Shown: positions 1 through 9,185 of the stretch, piece by piece
Position numbering within the stretch: position 1 is the first letter of the stretch
How the letters are laid out: each line of letters starts with the position of its first letter
DNA from: Macrococcoides canis
Lineage (GTDB): Bacteria > Bacillota > Bacilli > Staphylococcales > Staphylococcaceae
DNA: 64,000 nt
Direction of reading: 5' to 3'
NCBI RefSeq assembly: GCF_002119805.1
Contig: NZ_CP021059.1
Location: forward strand, 186,001 to 250,000
Position numbers and translations under genes: made by a program
Notes under the pieces: generated by a model
Database searches by the model: none
What the model saw: the letters and a program-made list of their open reading frames with translations, nothing else
What the model was told of the DNA's origin: nothing

Positions 1-1
1 T

Positions 2-391
2 TTAGCTTCTAATAAAATAGGAAAGATTGCACTGGGTAACCCTGAACTCGTTCCTGCGGGAGCATATGGTAAACAAATGCTAGAAAATGCTGGTCTTTAT
101 CAAAAATTAAAAAATAAATACATTTTAACTAAAGATGTGAGACAAGTTTTAACTTATGTAGAGACAGGAAATGTGGAAGCTGGCATTGTATATACTTCAG
201 ATCTGAAATCTAGCGAAAAGATAAAGTATTCGTTTACAATACAAGATACAATGCATGATAAAATTATATATCCAGCAGCGATTATAAAAGATACGAAGCA
301 TAAAGAAGATGCTCAACAGTTCTTTAACTATGTAGCACACCCTGATACACTTAAAATATTTGAGAAATATGGTTTTGATTCAATATCATAA
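2..391 (+). CDS. modA: Molybdate ABC transporter substrate-binding protein ModA, 5' end outside window
   Basis: C-terminal part of the extracellular molybdate receptor; the frame is open from base 2, so the gene begins before the window. The visible 129 residues hold the family hallmarks GNPELVPAGAYG near the left edge and a later V-x-TGNVEAGIVYTSD block, which line the oxyanion pocket in ModA proteins. The product should hand molybdate to a ModB/ModC permease. The next gene is not modB: a YdeI-like gene follows 12 bases downstream, and the only modB in the window lies 35 kb away on the other strand. Signal peptide and lipobox cannot be seen. Family call is firm; the substrate could in principle be tungstate. 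Confidence 0.9.
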   Translation, partial: LASNKIGKIALGNPELVPAGAYGKQMLENAGLYQKLKNKYILTKDVRQVLTYVETGNVEAGIVYTSDLKSSEKIKYSFTIQDTMHDKIIYPAAIIKDTKHKEDAQQFFNYVAHPDTLKIFEKYGFDSIS

Positions 392-403
392 GAGGTGAAA
401 AAA

Positions 404-985
404 GTGGATAAACAGCAGCAGTTAGAAAATTTTTTCAATAAGCAATCGAAGTGGCAAACATCATATTTAGCTTTTAGAGAGATATTGAAAGAAAAAGAGT
501 TAGAAGAAGATTATAAGTGGATGCATCCATGTTATACGTTAAGTGGGAAAAATGTTGTGCTAATGCATGGTTTCAAATCTTATGCTGCATTGTTATTTCA
601 TAAAGGAGCATTGATAGAGGATAAATACAATATGCTCATTCAGCAAACGGAAAATGTTCAGTCAGCAAGACAGCTGCGCTTTGAAGATGTAGATGAAATT
701 ATTTCTAAAATACCTCAAATAAACTGGTATATTGATGAAGCTATCAAAATTGAGCTGTCAGGTAAAAAGATTGAGAAGAAACAAGCAGAGATTATTGTAC
801 CAGAGGAAATGTTAAGCACATTTGCTGAAGATAAAGCTTATGAGGAGCATTTTTACAAACTCACTCCAGGACGTCAAAGAGCGTATATTATAGAAATAAA
901 TAAAGCGAAAAAAAGTGAAACTAAAATCAATCGTATAAAAAAGTACCGAGATAAAATTATGCTTGGTAAAGGGATTATGGAATAA
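404..985 (+). CDS. YdeI/OmpD-associated family protein (DUF1801-type N-terminus)
   Basis: Cytosolic 193-residue protein. The N-terminal half (HPCYTLSGKNVVLMHGFKSY, residues about 41-60) resembles the DUF1801 fold, and the C-terminal half (PEEMLSTFAED, then LTPGRQRAYI and a basic K/R-rich tail) resembles the YdeI 'bacteriocin-protection' region; molecular function is unknown. I chose the GTG at 404 because AGAGGTG at 391-397 sits six bases before it; the in-frame GTG at 395 lies inside that ribosome binding site. It follows modA closely and probably shares its transcript, ending at the hairpin at 989-1020. A functional link to molybdate uptake is not evident. Confidence 0.75.
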   Translation: MDKQQQLENFFNKQSKWQTSYLAFREILKEKELEEDYKWMHPCYTLSGKNVVLMHGFKSYAALLFHKGALIEDKYNMLIQQTENVQSARQLRFEDVDEIISKIPQINWYIDEAIKIELSGKKIEKKQAEIIVPEEMLSTFAEDKAYEEHFYKLTPGRQRAYIIEINKAKKSETKINRIKKYRDKIMLGKGIME

Positions 986-988
986 TTA

Positions 989-1021
989 AAAAGCTTGATA
1001 GATTGATCTATCGAGCTTTTC
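989..1021 (+). terminator. Intrinsic terminator after the modA/YdeI unit
   Basis: Inverted repeat of about 15 bp (989-1003 with 1006-1020, one G-U pair) ending in AGCTTTT. It supports starting the next gene at 1066 rather than at an in-frame ATG at 1003, which lies inside the hairpin. Confidence 0.7.
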
Positions 1022-1065
1022 TTGTTGATGTGAATCAAAAAATAGAAGTTTTGGAGAGGTTATTA

Positions 1066-2946
1066 ATGGCAGAGTATTACAAAAGGTTGTTTTATATTGA
1101 TGTGAAGAAGATTAATGTTGCTAAAGGTACTGTACAATTTATTTTAATGTTAATTCCATTGTTGATATTTTATATATTTGACAGCATTGGCTCAGGATTA
1201 CTGTTTTCGATTGGCACATTATCTAATATTTATGTTTTCAATGGTACAAAAAGATCTAAGATTAAAACGATTGTCGTATCTACCATAGGGCTTGCGCTTG
1301 CGATGATTCTAGGATCATTAACAGCTGAGAGTATGTTGTTATTCGGTATACTGTTATTTTGTTTCGCTACGATTCCATATTATGTGTGTAATACATTGAG
1401 TATTAAAGGGCCGAGTTCTACGTTTTTCATTGTAGCTTATGGCTTAGGTTCTATTATGCCTTATCAACCGGAACTTGCGTTATATAGAGGAATTCTAGTA
1501 ATTTCTGGAGGGATATTGACGGTAATAATAATTGCGATGATTGATGAATTCTATGGAAATCGCTATATCGATGACCTCGTAGCAGAAGATTATAATAGTA
1601 TTCTTAAACTGATGCGCAGTTTTAACAACGATGACTTCGAAACTATCAATGAACATGTAATGCGTTCATTGATGACTACAAGCGACGCATTATCCTCCGT
1701 AAAACCCGCCATTACCCAGCAGCAGCCAGAGTATGAACGTACATTGCTATTGCATCAACTTGCAGAAGGAATTTATGCAGAAGTTTTAGATGTTAAAGCA
1801 AAAGGCATTGAGCAGTTGAGTGAAGATTTAATGAATATGATGGACAAGATAGTGAGTATGGTGAAAGAGAGAGAGTACCCCCAATCGGGATGGACGAGAA
1901 ATTTTAGGATAGATGAATCATTCAATCATATTGCAGCTTTAATTTATAAAACTGAAGAAATATTATTCGCACCAACGAAACATATTGAAATAAGAACATT
2001 AAATACAAGACCACACTTTATTACTCGCCTTATACGTAATATTACGCCTGAATCCAATGCATTTGTTATTTCGATAAAATATGCAGTAATTATGGCATTA
2101 GCGATAACGATTGCGCTTGTTTTTCATATTGATCGTCCATATTGGATCGCGCTTACTGTACATTCTGTCCTAGTTGGAAATACAACGCTATTAAGTCTGG
2201 AGCGCGCAACTTCAAGGTTTGTTGGCACATTAATAGGTATCGCAGTTGTAGCATTGATATTATGGTTGAATCCTGACACAATTTGGATACTTATATTAAT
2301 TGCAATCACTGCAGGAATAAACGAGATGCTTGTAGCATCAAATTATACCTTTGCGATGATTTCTATAACAACACAAGTATTGCTGATGTCTGGTATTGCT
2401 GTTGGACACCTTTCTATTTCATTTGCTTATTTAAGAATCACTGATGTAGTCATCGGAGTGCTCATTGCAGTAGTAGGAGTCACGATTATCGGACGCAAAT
2501 CAGCTAGTAATAAATTACCTGAAGTAGTTGCGACCTTACTGCGTATCCAGGCATCTACATTTTATTATTTATATGCATCGAATCACAAAATTAAAGATCC
2601 CAGAAATGAAATGTTCAAACTATATTTAAATCTTTCTAATGTAAAGATGACATATTCGAATGCATACGGAGAATTTTCAGCAAATAAACAGGTGCTCAAA
2701 AATTATTATTTAATAATATTTTTAACAGAACAAATTACATTTTTACTAAACAGACAATTAAGAGATGGACATACAAAATGTATAGATAACGAAGTACTAG
2801 GCCATTATTTATTAGCATTTGAAAGGGTAGCGCAACAACTAGAAAAAGGAATCTTATTTCCTTCATTAACACTTGAATCTATTGATGGTGCGCATCAATT
2901 ACAACAATTATTAAGTGAACTCCAACAAATAAAATTATTGAAATAA
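1066..2946 (+). CDS. FUSC-family (aromatic acid exporter-like) membrane protein
   Basis: 626-residue integral membrane protein. Two clusters of hydrophobic helices (about residues 20-160 and 330-470) flank soluble regions, the layout of FUSC/YccS/ArAE proteins thought to export aromatic or fusaric acid-like compounds. The second cluster has the family-like stretch FHIDRPYWIALTVHSVL followed by ERATSRFVGTLIG. Start: ATG at 1066 follows GGAGAGG at 1053-1059; the longer frame begins inside the upstream terminator. The gene stands alone between a terminator and the next promoter region. Substrate cannot be read from the sequence. Confidence 0.8.
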   Translation: MAEYYKRLFYIDVKKINVAKGTVQFILMLIPLLIFYIFDSIGSGLLFSIGTLSNIYVFNGTKRSKIKTIVVSTIGLALAMILGSLTAESMLLFGILLFCFATIPYYVCNTLSIKGPSSTFFIVAYGLGSIMPYQPELALYRGILVISGGILTVIIIAMIDEFYGNRYIDDLVAEDYNSILKLMRSFNNDDFETINEHVMRSLMTTSDALSSVKPAITQQQPEYERTLLLHQLAEGIYAEVLDVKAKGIEQLSEDLMNMMDKIVSMVKEREYPQSGWTRNFRIDESFNHIAALIYKTEEILFAPTKHIEIRTLNTRPHFITRLIRNITPESNAFVISIKYAVIMALAITIALVFHIDRPYWIALTVHSVLVGNTTLLSLERATSRFVGTLIGIAVVALILWLNPDTIWILILIAITAGINEMLVASNYTFAMISITTQVLLMSGIAVGHLSISFAYLRITDVVIGVLIAVVGVTIIGRKSASNKLPEVVATLLRIQASTFYYLYASNHKIKDPRNEMFKLYLNLSNVKMTYSNAYGEFSANKQVLKNYYLIIFLTEQITFLLNRQLRDGHTKCIDNEVLGHYLLAFERVAQQLEKGILFPSLTLESIDGAHQLQQLLSELQQIKLLK

Positions 2947-3045
2947 AAAGAATTTTACACTTGTTACAAAATTTATAATAATTTAATGTTATCTTCCTGA
3001 ATTATATATATTATTATATATATAAAATAATTTTAGGAGAAAAAT

Positions 3046-4335
3046 ATGAAAAAAGATATTAAATTAATGCTGTCATTGCCAATCTTAAGCTGGGCTTTAT
3101 ATGACTTTAGCAACACTATTTTCAGCGCCAATATTATTACATTGTTCTTTCCTCAATTTGTAACAGAGCACTTTGGTAAAGATCCGGTAACTGAACAGTT
3201 AGCATCGACCTGGATTGCATATTCAGCAAGTATCGCGGCTTTATTGTTAATTATATTGAGTCCGATATATGGTGTGTATATTGATCGGACGAATCATAAA
3301 AAGAAATGGGTTATTGTATTTACTTTGATAGTATTTTTATGCACATTTGGTATGGGATATGTCTATAAACACCCTTTAGAAGGCAGCATTTTAGATGTGC
3401 CTGTGACTTTTTTGATGATTATAATCTTGTTTACTATTGCTAAGTTTATGTATAACTCAAGTCTTGTATTTTATGATGCGATGTTGCCGAGTTTAACAAG
3501 TAAAGAAAATCACTCCGTCATATCCGGTTATGGCGTGGCATTAGGATATATGGGAACGTTATTTGGTGTAATTTCAATTATGATGTTTGTAGGGACGAAA
3601 GATGCTGGAGAGACTTTTATACCCACTGCGATTATGTTTCTCTTGTTTAGTCTGCCGATATTTATCTTCGGTAAAGATGGAAAACGACAAGAAGTAGTCA
3701 ATCATTCTTCGATAAAATCTGGATATAAAGAAGTGATAGAAACATTTAAGTTAGCGAAAACAAAGCCTGCCATTTATATCTTTTTGATTGTGTATTTCTT
3801 CTTAAACGATGCACTTGCAACAGCAATTAGCATGATGCAGCCTTATGCTACAACGGTTGTCGGTTTCACGAGTCAGCAGTTTATAGTGATATTCATGGCA
3901 GCTACAGTATTCAGTGTAATCGGAGCATTTGTGTTTGGCTATATCGCAAAGCATATAGGATCATTAAAGGCACTGCATTACGTCGGACTCGTGTTGATGA
4001 TTGCATTAATATTAGCGAGTCTTCCTCTACCGAAAGAAGTCTTCTATATATGTGCAGTGCTGTTTGGAATTGCGATGGGCTCAATATGGGTAATTTCCAG
4101 GACCTTAATTATTGAATTAGCACCGGAAGAACATGTTGGACAATTCTTCGGTTTGTTTTCGATGAGTGGGAAATTGTCAGCGGTGATTGGGCCATTCATA
4201 TATGGAACTATCACATTACTATTGAAAGATTATGGTCCACTTGCGAGTAGAATAGCAATATTATCTTTGTTTATTATGGCGTTATTTGCCTATATACTTC
4301 ATTTTAAAGTTATTAAAACAGCGAAAATTGGATAG
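3046..4335 (+). CDS. UMF1/Atg22-like MFS transporter
   Basis: 429-residue polytopic membrane protein with about 12 predicted helices. The N-terminus SWALYDFSNTIFSANIITLFF is the signature opening of the UMF1 (YxiO/Atg22-like) branch of the major facilitator superfamily, and the IDRTNHKKKW loop resembles the MFS loop 2-3 motif. Substrates of bacterial members are not established; fungal Atg22 exports amino acids from vacuoles. Start is ATG 3046 with TTTTAGGAG just upstream. Monocistronic as far as can be seen; an AATTTTACACTT motif lies 84 bases before the start, as it does upstream of the azoreductase gene. Confidence 0.85.
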   Translation: MKKDIKLMLSLPILSWALYDFSNTIFSANIITLFFPQFVTEHFGKDPVTEQLASTWIAYSASIAALLLIILSPIYGVYIDRTNHKKKWVIVFTLIVFLCTFGMGYVYKHPLEGSILDVPVTFLMIIILFTIAKFMYNSSLVFYDAMLPSLTSKENHSVISGYGVALGYMGTLFGVISIMMFVGTKDAGETFIPTAIMFLLFSLPIFIFGKDGKRQEVVNHSSIKSGYKEVIETFKLAKTKPAIYIFLIVYFFLNDALATAISMMQPYATTVVGFTSQQFIVIFMAATVFSVIGAFVFGYIAKHIGSLKALHYVGLVLMIALILASLPLPKEVFYICAVLFGIAMGSIWVISRTLIIELAPEEHVGQFFGLFSMSGKLSAVIGPFIYGTITLLLKDYGPLASRIAILSLFIMALFAYILHFKVIKTAKIG

Positions 4336-4535
4336 AGTAATTGTTATTATAAAATAATATAATCTTACACTTCTATAACTGGAAAGATGTAACTTTGGTG
4401 ATTTTCTTTATGTATTTCAAGCTAATTCACAATAGTAACAAAATAAAATAAATGGATTTATTTTGAAAAAAACTATTTAAGATGAAAATAAAGTTTGATA
4501 TGATTGAATTAACAAACCAAGGAGGATTATCATTT

Positions 4536-6008
4536 ATGAAGAAATCTAAAGGCTTGATCATCGGACTTATTGCAGCTCTTGTATTAATTGGCGGAGGTGC
4601 AGCAGCATACTTTTTCATGACAAATACACCTAAAAATGCTTATTTATTAAGTGAGAAACAATCGATGGATAACGTGTCGAAGTATGTAGAAATGAGATTT
4701 CCAGAAGAAACGAAGTTTCAACAAAAACTTAAAGATGAAAGTTATGCATCTAATGTAAAGTTAGGTGCAGATGTTCCTGAAAGTTTAATAGGTGGACTAG
4801 GTATTTCTAAATCTGTAATCGATTCATCGAATATTATTTTTGATGTAGCACATAATGGTGATGAGCAACAATCGAAGCTTAGCCTTACTCCGACAATTGC
4901 GGATAATAAAATCGGAGAATTTATATGGAGTGCCGATAAAGATAATCAATATTTGAATGCACCTGTATTAGATAAGCCTTTAAGTGTTCCTAATGATAAG
5001 ATTATTGATACGCTTAAAAAGTTAGATTCAACACTTGTTGAAGAAGGCATGACAAACGAATCACTGAATTTAAATAATATATTAAGTGGTGCCACAGTTT
5101 CTGAGGAAGATGTCAATAAAATCGCTGAACGTTATAGTAAGATTCTTGTCGACAAAGTTGAAGATGAAAACTTTAAAAAAGACAAAGAAAAAGTTAGTGT
5201 CTTTGGTAAAGATATGGACTTAGATAAGCTGACAATGCATCTTAAAAGAGAAGATGTTAAGAAAGTCGTTCTTGCTGTGCTTGAAGAAGCAAAGGATGAT
5301 AATGAATTACAAGAATTATTAAAATCACAGATTCAAGGTAAAGATGTAAAGAAAGAAATTGAAAAATTAATTAAAGATGCTAAGGAAGAGGATGTAAAGA
5401 ACTATCCTGAAATCAATTCAATTATTTATGTTGATGGCAAAAATATATTGAAACGTGATTTAACAATTAAAGGCCAAGACGATAAAGCAGTAAAAGTTCT
5501 TGGATCTTCTAAAATTGATGATAATCTTAAAGTAGACTATCAACTTTCAGCAGATAATGAAGAAATTGTAACTGTAAAAGGTGAATCTAAGAAATCAGAC
5601 AAGAAATTTGAAGATTCATATAAGCTGTTATTTAATGATGGTGAAGCAAAAGAAGTATCATTTACAAATGAGTCTACGACAGATGGTGGAAAGCGAAATG
5701 ATAAAGGGACAATCGACCTTACACAATTCGCTGGTGATGGTATGGTACTGAATTTCACTAATGATATGAATACAGATGTTGGTAATAACGAACAGAAACA
5801 AAAAGCTGAAGTATCATTTGATGTTGAAGGTGAAACGGTTAAATTCCTGGTCGATAGCAATACGAAGCTTAAACAGGATGTTAAAGTAGATAAGAAGGAT
5901 GCTCGTAATCTAAACACAATGTCAGATAGTGAATTATCGGATTTACAAACAGAAGTGGAAGATAAATTTAACGAAATTTTCTCAGATGTTTCGAAAGACT
6001 TTGAATAA
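4536..6008 (+). CDS. Membrane-anchored acidic extracellular protein of unknown function (DUF6583-like)
   Basis: 490 residues. A short basic N-terminus (MKKSKG) is followed by one hydrophobic helix (about residues 6-28, rich in Gly and Ala) without a lipobox cysteine, then a long Asp/Glu/Lys-rich, cysteine-free domain predicted to face outside. It resembles a conserved staphylococcal family that I recall as DUF6583, but this is from memory. I chose ATG 4536 because AAGGAGGA at 4519-4526 precedes it; an in-frame ATG at 4482 lacks such a site. The gene ends 20 bases before a three-gene ABC-2 exporter, so it may be that system's extracytoplasmic partner. Function unknown. Confidence 0.75.
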   Translation: MKKSKGLIIGLIAALVLIGGGAAAYFFMTNTPKNAYLLSEKQSMDNVSKYVEMRFPEETKFQQKLKDESYASNVKLGADVPESLIGGLGISKSVIDSSNIIFDVAHNGDEQQSKLSLTPTIADNKIGEFIWSADKDNQYLNAPVLDKPLSVPNDKIIDTLKKLDSTLVEEGMTNESLNLNNILSGATVSEEDVNKIAERYSKILVDKVEDENFKKDKEKVSVFGKDMDLDKLTMHLKREDVKKVVLAVLEEAKDDNELQELLKSQIQGKDVKKEIEKLIKDAKEEDVKNYPEINSIIYVDGKNILKRDLTIKGQDDKAVKVLGSSKIDDNLKVDYQLSADNEEIVTVKGESKKSDKKFEDSYKLLFNDGEAKEVSFTNESTTDGGKRNDKGTIDLTQFAGDGMVLNFTNDMNTDVGNNEQKQKAEVSFDVEGETVKFLVDSNTKLKQDVKVDKKDARNLNTMSDSELSDLQTEVEDKFNEIFSDVSKDFE

Positions 6009-6013
6009 ATGAT

Positions 6014-6066
6014 AAAGGAGTGATAAATGTGAACTACAAACTGTTTAACATTTATCACTCTTTTTT
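6014..6066 (+). promoter_or_regulatory. Start-codon-sequestering hairpin / terminator-like structure
   Basis: AAAGGAGTGATAAATGT (6014-6030) pairs with ACATTTATCACTCTTTT (6048-6064), 17 bp with one G-U, loop of 17 bases, followed by a T run. The left arm contains the ribosome binding site and the GTG start (6029) of the next gene. It can act as an intrinsic terminator for the preceding gene, as a translation block for the ABC permease, or both. Confidence 0.75.
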
Positions 6067-7189
6067 ATATAAAAAATGGTATTTGCTGCTCTATCTTCTG
6101 TTATTGTTTACTGCGATTGTCGGAGTTATGATCGTCATTACATTTACTCAAACTAAAGATGAGCGATTTCGTATTGGACTTGTCGATAATGATCAATCTA
6201 CAGAGACACGATTGATCTTAAAGTCTATTGGGGATGGCAAAAGTATCGGCAATGATCTGGAACTAAAACTTATGACAGAGCATAAAGCAGAAAAATTATT
6301 AACACAAAATAAGCTGGATGGTTATTTTGTGTTTGATAAAGGGATGACAGATTCTTTCTATAAATATGGCACGTTGCCGATATCCGTCTATACATATGAT
6401 AAGTCGTCTGTAAGAAGTGTCGTTATTTATCAGCTTACAGATTCAGTATATAGTAGGTTGATGTTATCTATGGGTGGCGCTAAGAGTTACAAAGTGCTGT
6501 ATCCTGAAGCTTCAAGGGAAGAAATACTTGAAATGATGACAGATATGCTTTTTACGGGATTGAATCGTAATGGTGCATTTGATGAACAACCTGTGACACT
6601 ATACAATTCATACGCATACTATACAGTAAGTGCAATATTTATATCGATTTATTTATTTTATTTATCGTTATTTTCAGTACTTAAGATGAATCAAGATCAC
6701 GGACTTCTTGAACGTTTAAGTCTTTTACGATTTTCAATTGAAAAATTAACATTTGCACGAAGTATTGTAACATTATTTTATACGATAGGTTATACGTTGC
6801 TTATGTTACTTGTTTCTAATATGGTGATGAACTATAAGTTTGAATCTTATAATTTACAAACATTGATAACGATAATAATCCTCTATTTAATATTGATTAC
6901 GGGATTGTTATTTTTCATAGACTGCTGCTTTACAGGGATGTTGAACATTGCGTTTAAGACAATGCTATCACTAGTTATTATATTATTTTCTGGAGCAACG
7001 ATACCTTCTATTTACTTTAAGAATCATATTAATTTCTTGTACGAACAACCATTCAGTTATATATTTAATCAGCTCGTTGAACTGCTTCTTAATAATTATT
7101 TGATTGAACAACCAGACTACTTATGGCTATATTTAGCACTTGGTGCACTTATTCCCTTCATCATGTGGGTATGGAGGTATAGAAGATGA
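6029..7189 (+). CDS. ABC-2 type exporter permease, first of a pair
   Basis: 386-residue membrane protein with one N-terminal helix (about residues 17-38), a large extracytoplasmic domain (residues 40-190) and a cluster of five to six C-terminal helices, the layout of ABC-2 permeases such as YhaP/NatB. The GTG at 6029 is preferred: AAAGGAG ends eight bases before it, while the in-frame GTG at 6020 overlaps that site. The start lies inside a strong hairpin. The stop overlaps the ATG of the second permease (ATGA). With the next two genes it forms a heterodimeric exporter; the cargo is not known. Confidence 0.8.
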   Translation: MNYKLFNIYHSFLYKKWYLLLYLLLLFTAIVGVMIVITFTQTKDERFRIGLVDNDQSTETRLILKSIGDGKSIGNDLELKLMTEHKAEKLLTQNKLDGYFVFDKGMTDSFYKYGTLPISVYTYDKSSVRSVVIYQLTDSVYSRLMLSMGGAKSYKVLYPEASREEILEMMTDMLFTGLNRNGAFDEQPVTLYNSYAYYTVSAIFISIYLFYLSLFSVLKMNQDHGLLERLSLLRFSIEKLTFARSIVTLFYTIGYTLLMLLVSNMVMNYKFESYNLQTLITIIILYLILITGLLFFIDCCFTGMLNIAFKTMLSLVIILFSGATIPSIYFKNHINFLYEQPFSYIFNQLVELLLNNYLIEQPDYLWLYLALGALIPFIMWVWRYRR

Positions 7190-8106
7190 AACCTCTTATT
7201 AATTTAATATTTTTAAAGCAATGGAAAGCGTATATATTACTTCTGGCAATCCTGATATCTGTAATATGCGCTTTACAAGTAGTGCAACAAGCGATGAATC
7301 AAGTGTTTAGTATGCCGATTGCAATACAGGATATGGATGAGACACCGGAGTCCCGCATGTTGATTGATAACGTTGAGAACGCCCCTTTCATTACTACACA
7401 GGTAATCGGGAAAGATGAAGCTTATATTGATGATGTAATTAAAAGAAAAGAAGCGATTGTTGCTTTTACCATACCAGAAGGATTTGCCAAGAGACTATCA
7501 GAGCATGACATGAGAGATGCACTTCCGTTATTTTATCGAGATGACTTTGTAGGATCTATTGCCCAGGAAATTGTAAGTAAGGCACTATATGATATGCAGA
7601 TTCCATACATCGTTAAGAAGTATGTTGATAAAGATCATGAAGTAAATAGAGATAATGTAGTGCAAACATATAAAAAAGAAACACCTACGAGCAAAATTAA
7701 GCAGTTTGCAGTCAATCGAGTTGAATCACATTCAGTTTCGATGAATCTTTTAGTCAGCCTATTATTATTCTGTGCATCATTACAAATTGTATTACATCGA
7801 AATATTGCACAGCACACAGCGTTATCGAGAATATTCATGTTTCCTCGCACCCGTATAAAGTATCATTTCTTATATGTGTTAATACACACATTGCTCATTA
7901 TGTTTTGTGTCGGCGCATCGAGTGTTATTATGGATGTACAGATGAGCTTATATTTTTACGCTATAGTATTCTTAATAGTGATCATTTATGAATACGTTTT
8001 ATCTGCACTGCTTATTTATATAAAGACGATAAGTCATAAGATGTTTATGACGGTAACATTTTCTTTAACGATTATTACGATACTTAATCTCATACTGTTT
8101 GGGTGA
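7186..8106 (+). CDS. ABC-2 type exporter permease, second of a pair
   Basis: 306-residue membrane protein with the same plan as its neighbour but shorter: N-terminal helix (about 13-32), an extracytoplasmic domain with DMDETPESRML near residue 50, and C-terminal helices. The shared plan and the D-x-D-x-(S/T)ETR or TPESRM motif after the first helix suggest that the two permeases arose by duplication. ATG 7186 overlaps the upstream stop and is preceded by GGAGGT. It overlaps the region just before the ATPase gene, so all three should be translated together. Confidence 0.8.
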   Translation: MKPLINLIFLKQWKAYILLLAILISVICALQVVQQAMNQVFSMPIAIQDMDETPESRMLIDNVENAPFITTQVIGKDEAYIDDVIKRKEAIVAFTIPEGFAKRLSEHDMRDALPLFYRDDFVGSIAQEIVSKALYDMQIPYIVKKYVDKDHEVNRDNVVQTYKKETPTSKIKQFAVNRVESHSVSMNLLVSLLLFCASLQIVLHRNIAQHTALSRIFMFPRTRIKYHFLYVLIHTLLIMFCVGASSVIMDVQMSLYFYAIVFLIVIIYEYVLSALLIYIKTISHKMFMTVTFSLTIITILNLILFG

Positions 8107-8110
8107 TATT

Positions 8111-8800
8111 ATGATAACAATAGACAATTTATACAAAAAATATAAACGTAAAGTTATATTCGAAGGATTGAACACAACATTTCATGATAAAACATTGACC
8201 ATGCTGCTAGGTGAGAATGGTGCTGGAAAATCAACGTTGCTGCGGATGATTGCAGGACTTGAAAACCAAGATAATGGGCGTATCCTCTATAAAGAACAAC
8301 CTTTAGATAAAAAACGCATACATAATGTCCTTGGTTATATTCCACAAGATATCGCTTTGTTTGAACATATGTCTGTAGATGACAACATTCAATTATTCAA
8401 AGGATTGAATCAGCAAGTACTTGATGAAGGTACAATTAAACGATACAAGAAGCTGCTTAATCTTAATGAAACGACCGCATTGATCAGTACGTTATCAGGT
8501 GGGACGAAACGTAAAGTAAACTTACTGATCGGGCTCTTAGGGAAACCGGAAATAATTATTTTGGATGAACCGACAGTCGGCATAGATATGAAATCCAGGT
8601 ATGACATTCATCGTCTGCTTAATGAATTGAAGCAACACACTTTAATGATTATGACGACCCATCATATGGATGAGGTAGTGGCCATAGCAGACGAAATTAA
8701 GTTAATTGGTAAAGATCCTTTCTATAAAGAAGTACTCGTAAACTCAAAATTACATTTTGAAGATATGTTAAGAACGGAGGATGACGATGGAACAATTTAA
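8111..8800 (+). CDS. ABC transporter ATP-binding protein of the ABC-2 exporter
   Basis: 229-residue cytoplasmic ATPase that would power the two permeases upstream. Walker A GENGAGKST is at residues 34-42, followed by a Q-loop IPQD, signature LSGGTKRK, Walker B IIILDEPTVGID and an H-loop in TTHHMDE; this is the single-domain ABC-2/NatA-like class. A TTG at 8099 also opens the frame, but the ATG at 8111 fits the family N-terminus (ITIDNLYKKY) and follows GGGTGAT. It overlaps the next gene by a few codons. Confidence 0.85.
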   Translation: MITIDNLYKKYKRKVIFEGLNTTFHDKTLTMLLGENGAGKSTLLRMIAGLENQDNGRILYKEQPLDKKRIHNVLGYIPQDIALFEHMSVDDNIQLFKGLNQQVLDEGTIKRYKKLLNLNETTALISTLSGGTKRKVNLLIGLLGKPEIIILDEPTVGIDMKSRYDIHRLLNELKQHTLMIMTTHHMDEVVAIADEIKLIGKDPFYKEVLVNSKLHFEDMLRTEDDDGTI

Positions 8801-9158
8801 TGAATATCTAGAAGGTATTCAAGACAAACAAAAAATTGAAAAGATATCTGCTCTATTCAATTTTATTGATACAACATTTCCTGAATTGGTACGTGTATTT
8901 AAATGGAATACACCGATGTACACCCATCATGAGACATTTATATTGGGTATCAGTTATGCAAAGGCACATATCTCTATTGCTCCTGAGAACATTACGATGG
9001 AGAAGTTCAAAGATGAAATTGACAGCCGTGGATACTCAAACACAAAAGGATTATTCCGAATTAAATGGAATGATGAAGTGGATTACGAGCTGATTGAAAA
9101 GATCATTCGTTTTAATATTGAAGATAAAAAAGATATCGATACATTCTGGAGGAAATAA
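8787..9158 (+). CDS. YdhG-like DUF1801 protein (frataxin-fold iron-chaperone family)
   Basis: 123-residue soluble protein with the DUF1801 pattern: FPELVRVFKWNTPMYTHHETFILGISYAKAH-type core, a conserved Lys-Trp before the Pro-Met, and an acidic C-terminal helix. Bacillus YdhG/Fra, a member of this fold, has been described as an iron chaperone; that role is family knowledge only. The ATG at 8787 is preferred, since CGGAGG (8775-8780) abuts the in-frame ATG at 8781. The start overlaps the end of the ABC ATPase gene, so it is co-expressed with the exporter, though a shared task is not obvious. Confidence 0.7.
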   Translation: MEQFNEYLEGIQDKQKIEKISALFNFIDTTFPELVRVFKWNTPMYTHHETFILGISYAKAHISIAPENITMEKFKDEIDSRGYSNTKGLFRIKWNDEVDYELIEKIIRFNIEDKKDIDTFWRK

Positions 9159-9185
9159 TAAATTTTACACTTTGAAATTAATCGG

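Noticed and set aside
1003-1065. Longer N-terminus for the FUSC protein
   Set aside because: The extra codons fall in the upstream terminator hairpin, and GGAGAGG precedes the ATG at 1066.
4445-4465. AAAATAAAT/ATTTATTTT palindrome before the DUF6583-like gene as a terminator
   Set aside because: Only A/T pairs, no T run; likely chance in an AT-rich leader.
5540-6058. 172-codon frame on the minus strand opposite the DUF6583-like gene
   Set aside because: Antisense to a well-supported coding region, Ser/Phe-rich composition typical of a reverse frame, and no ribosome binding site.
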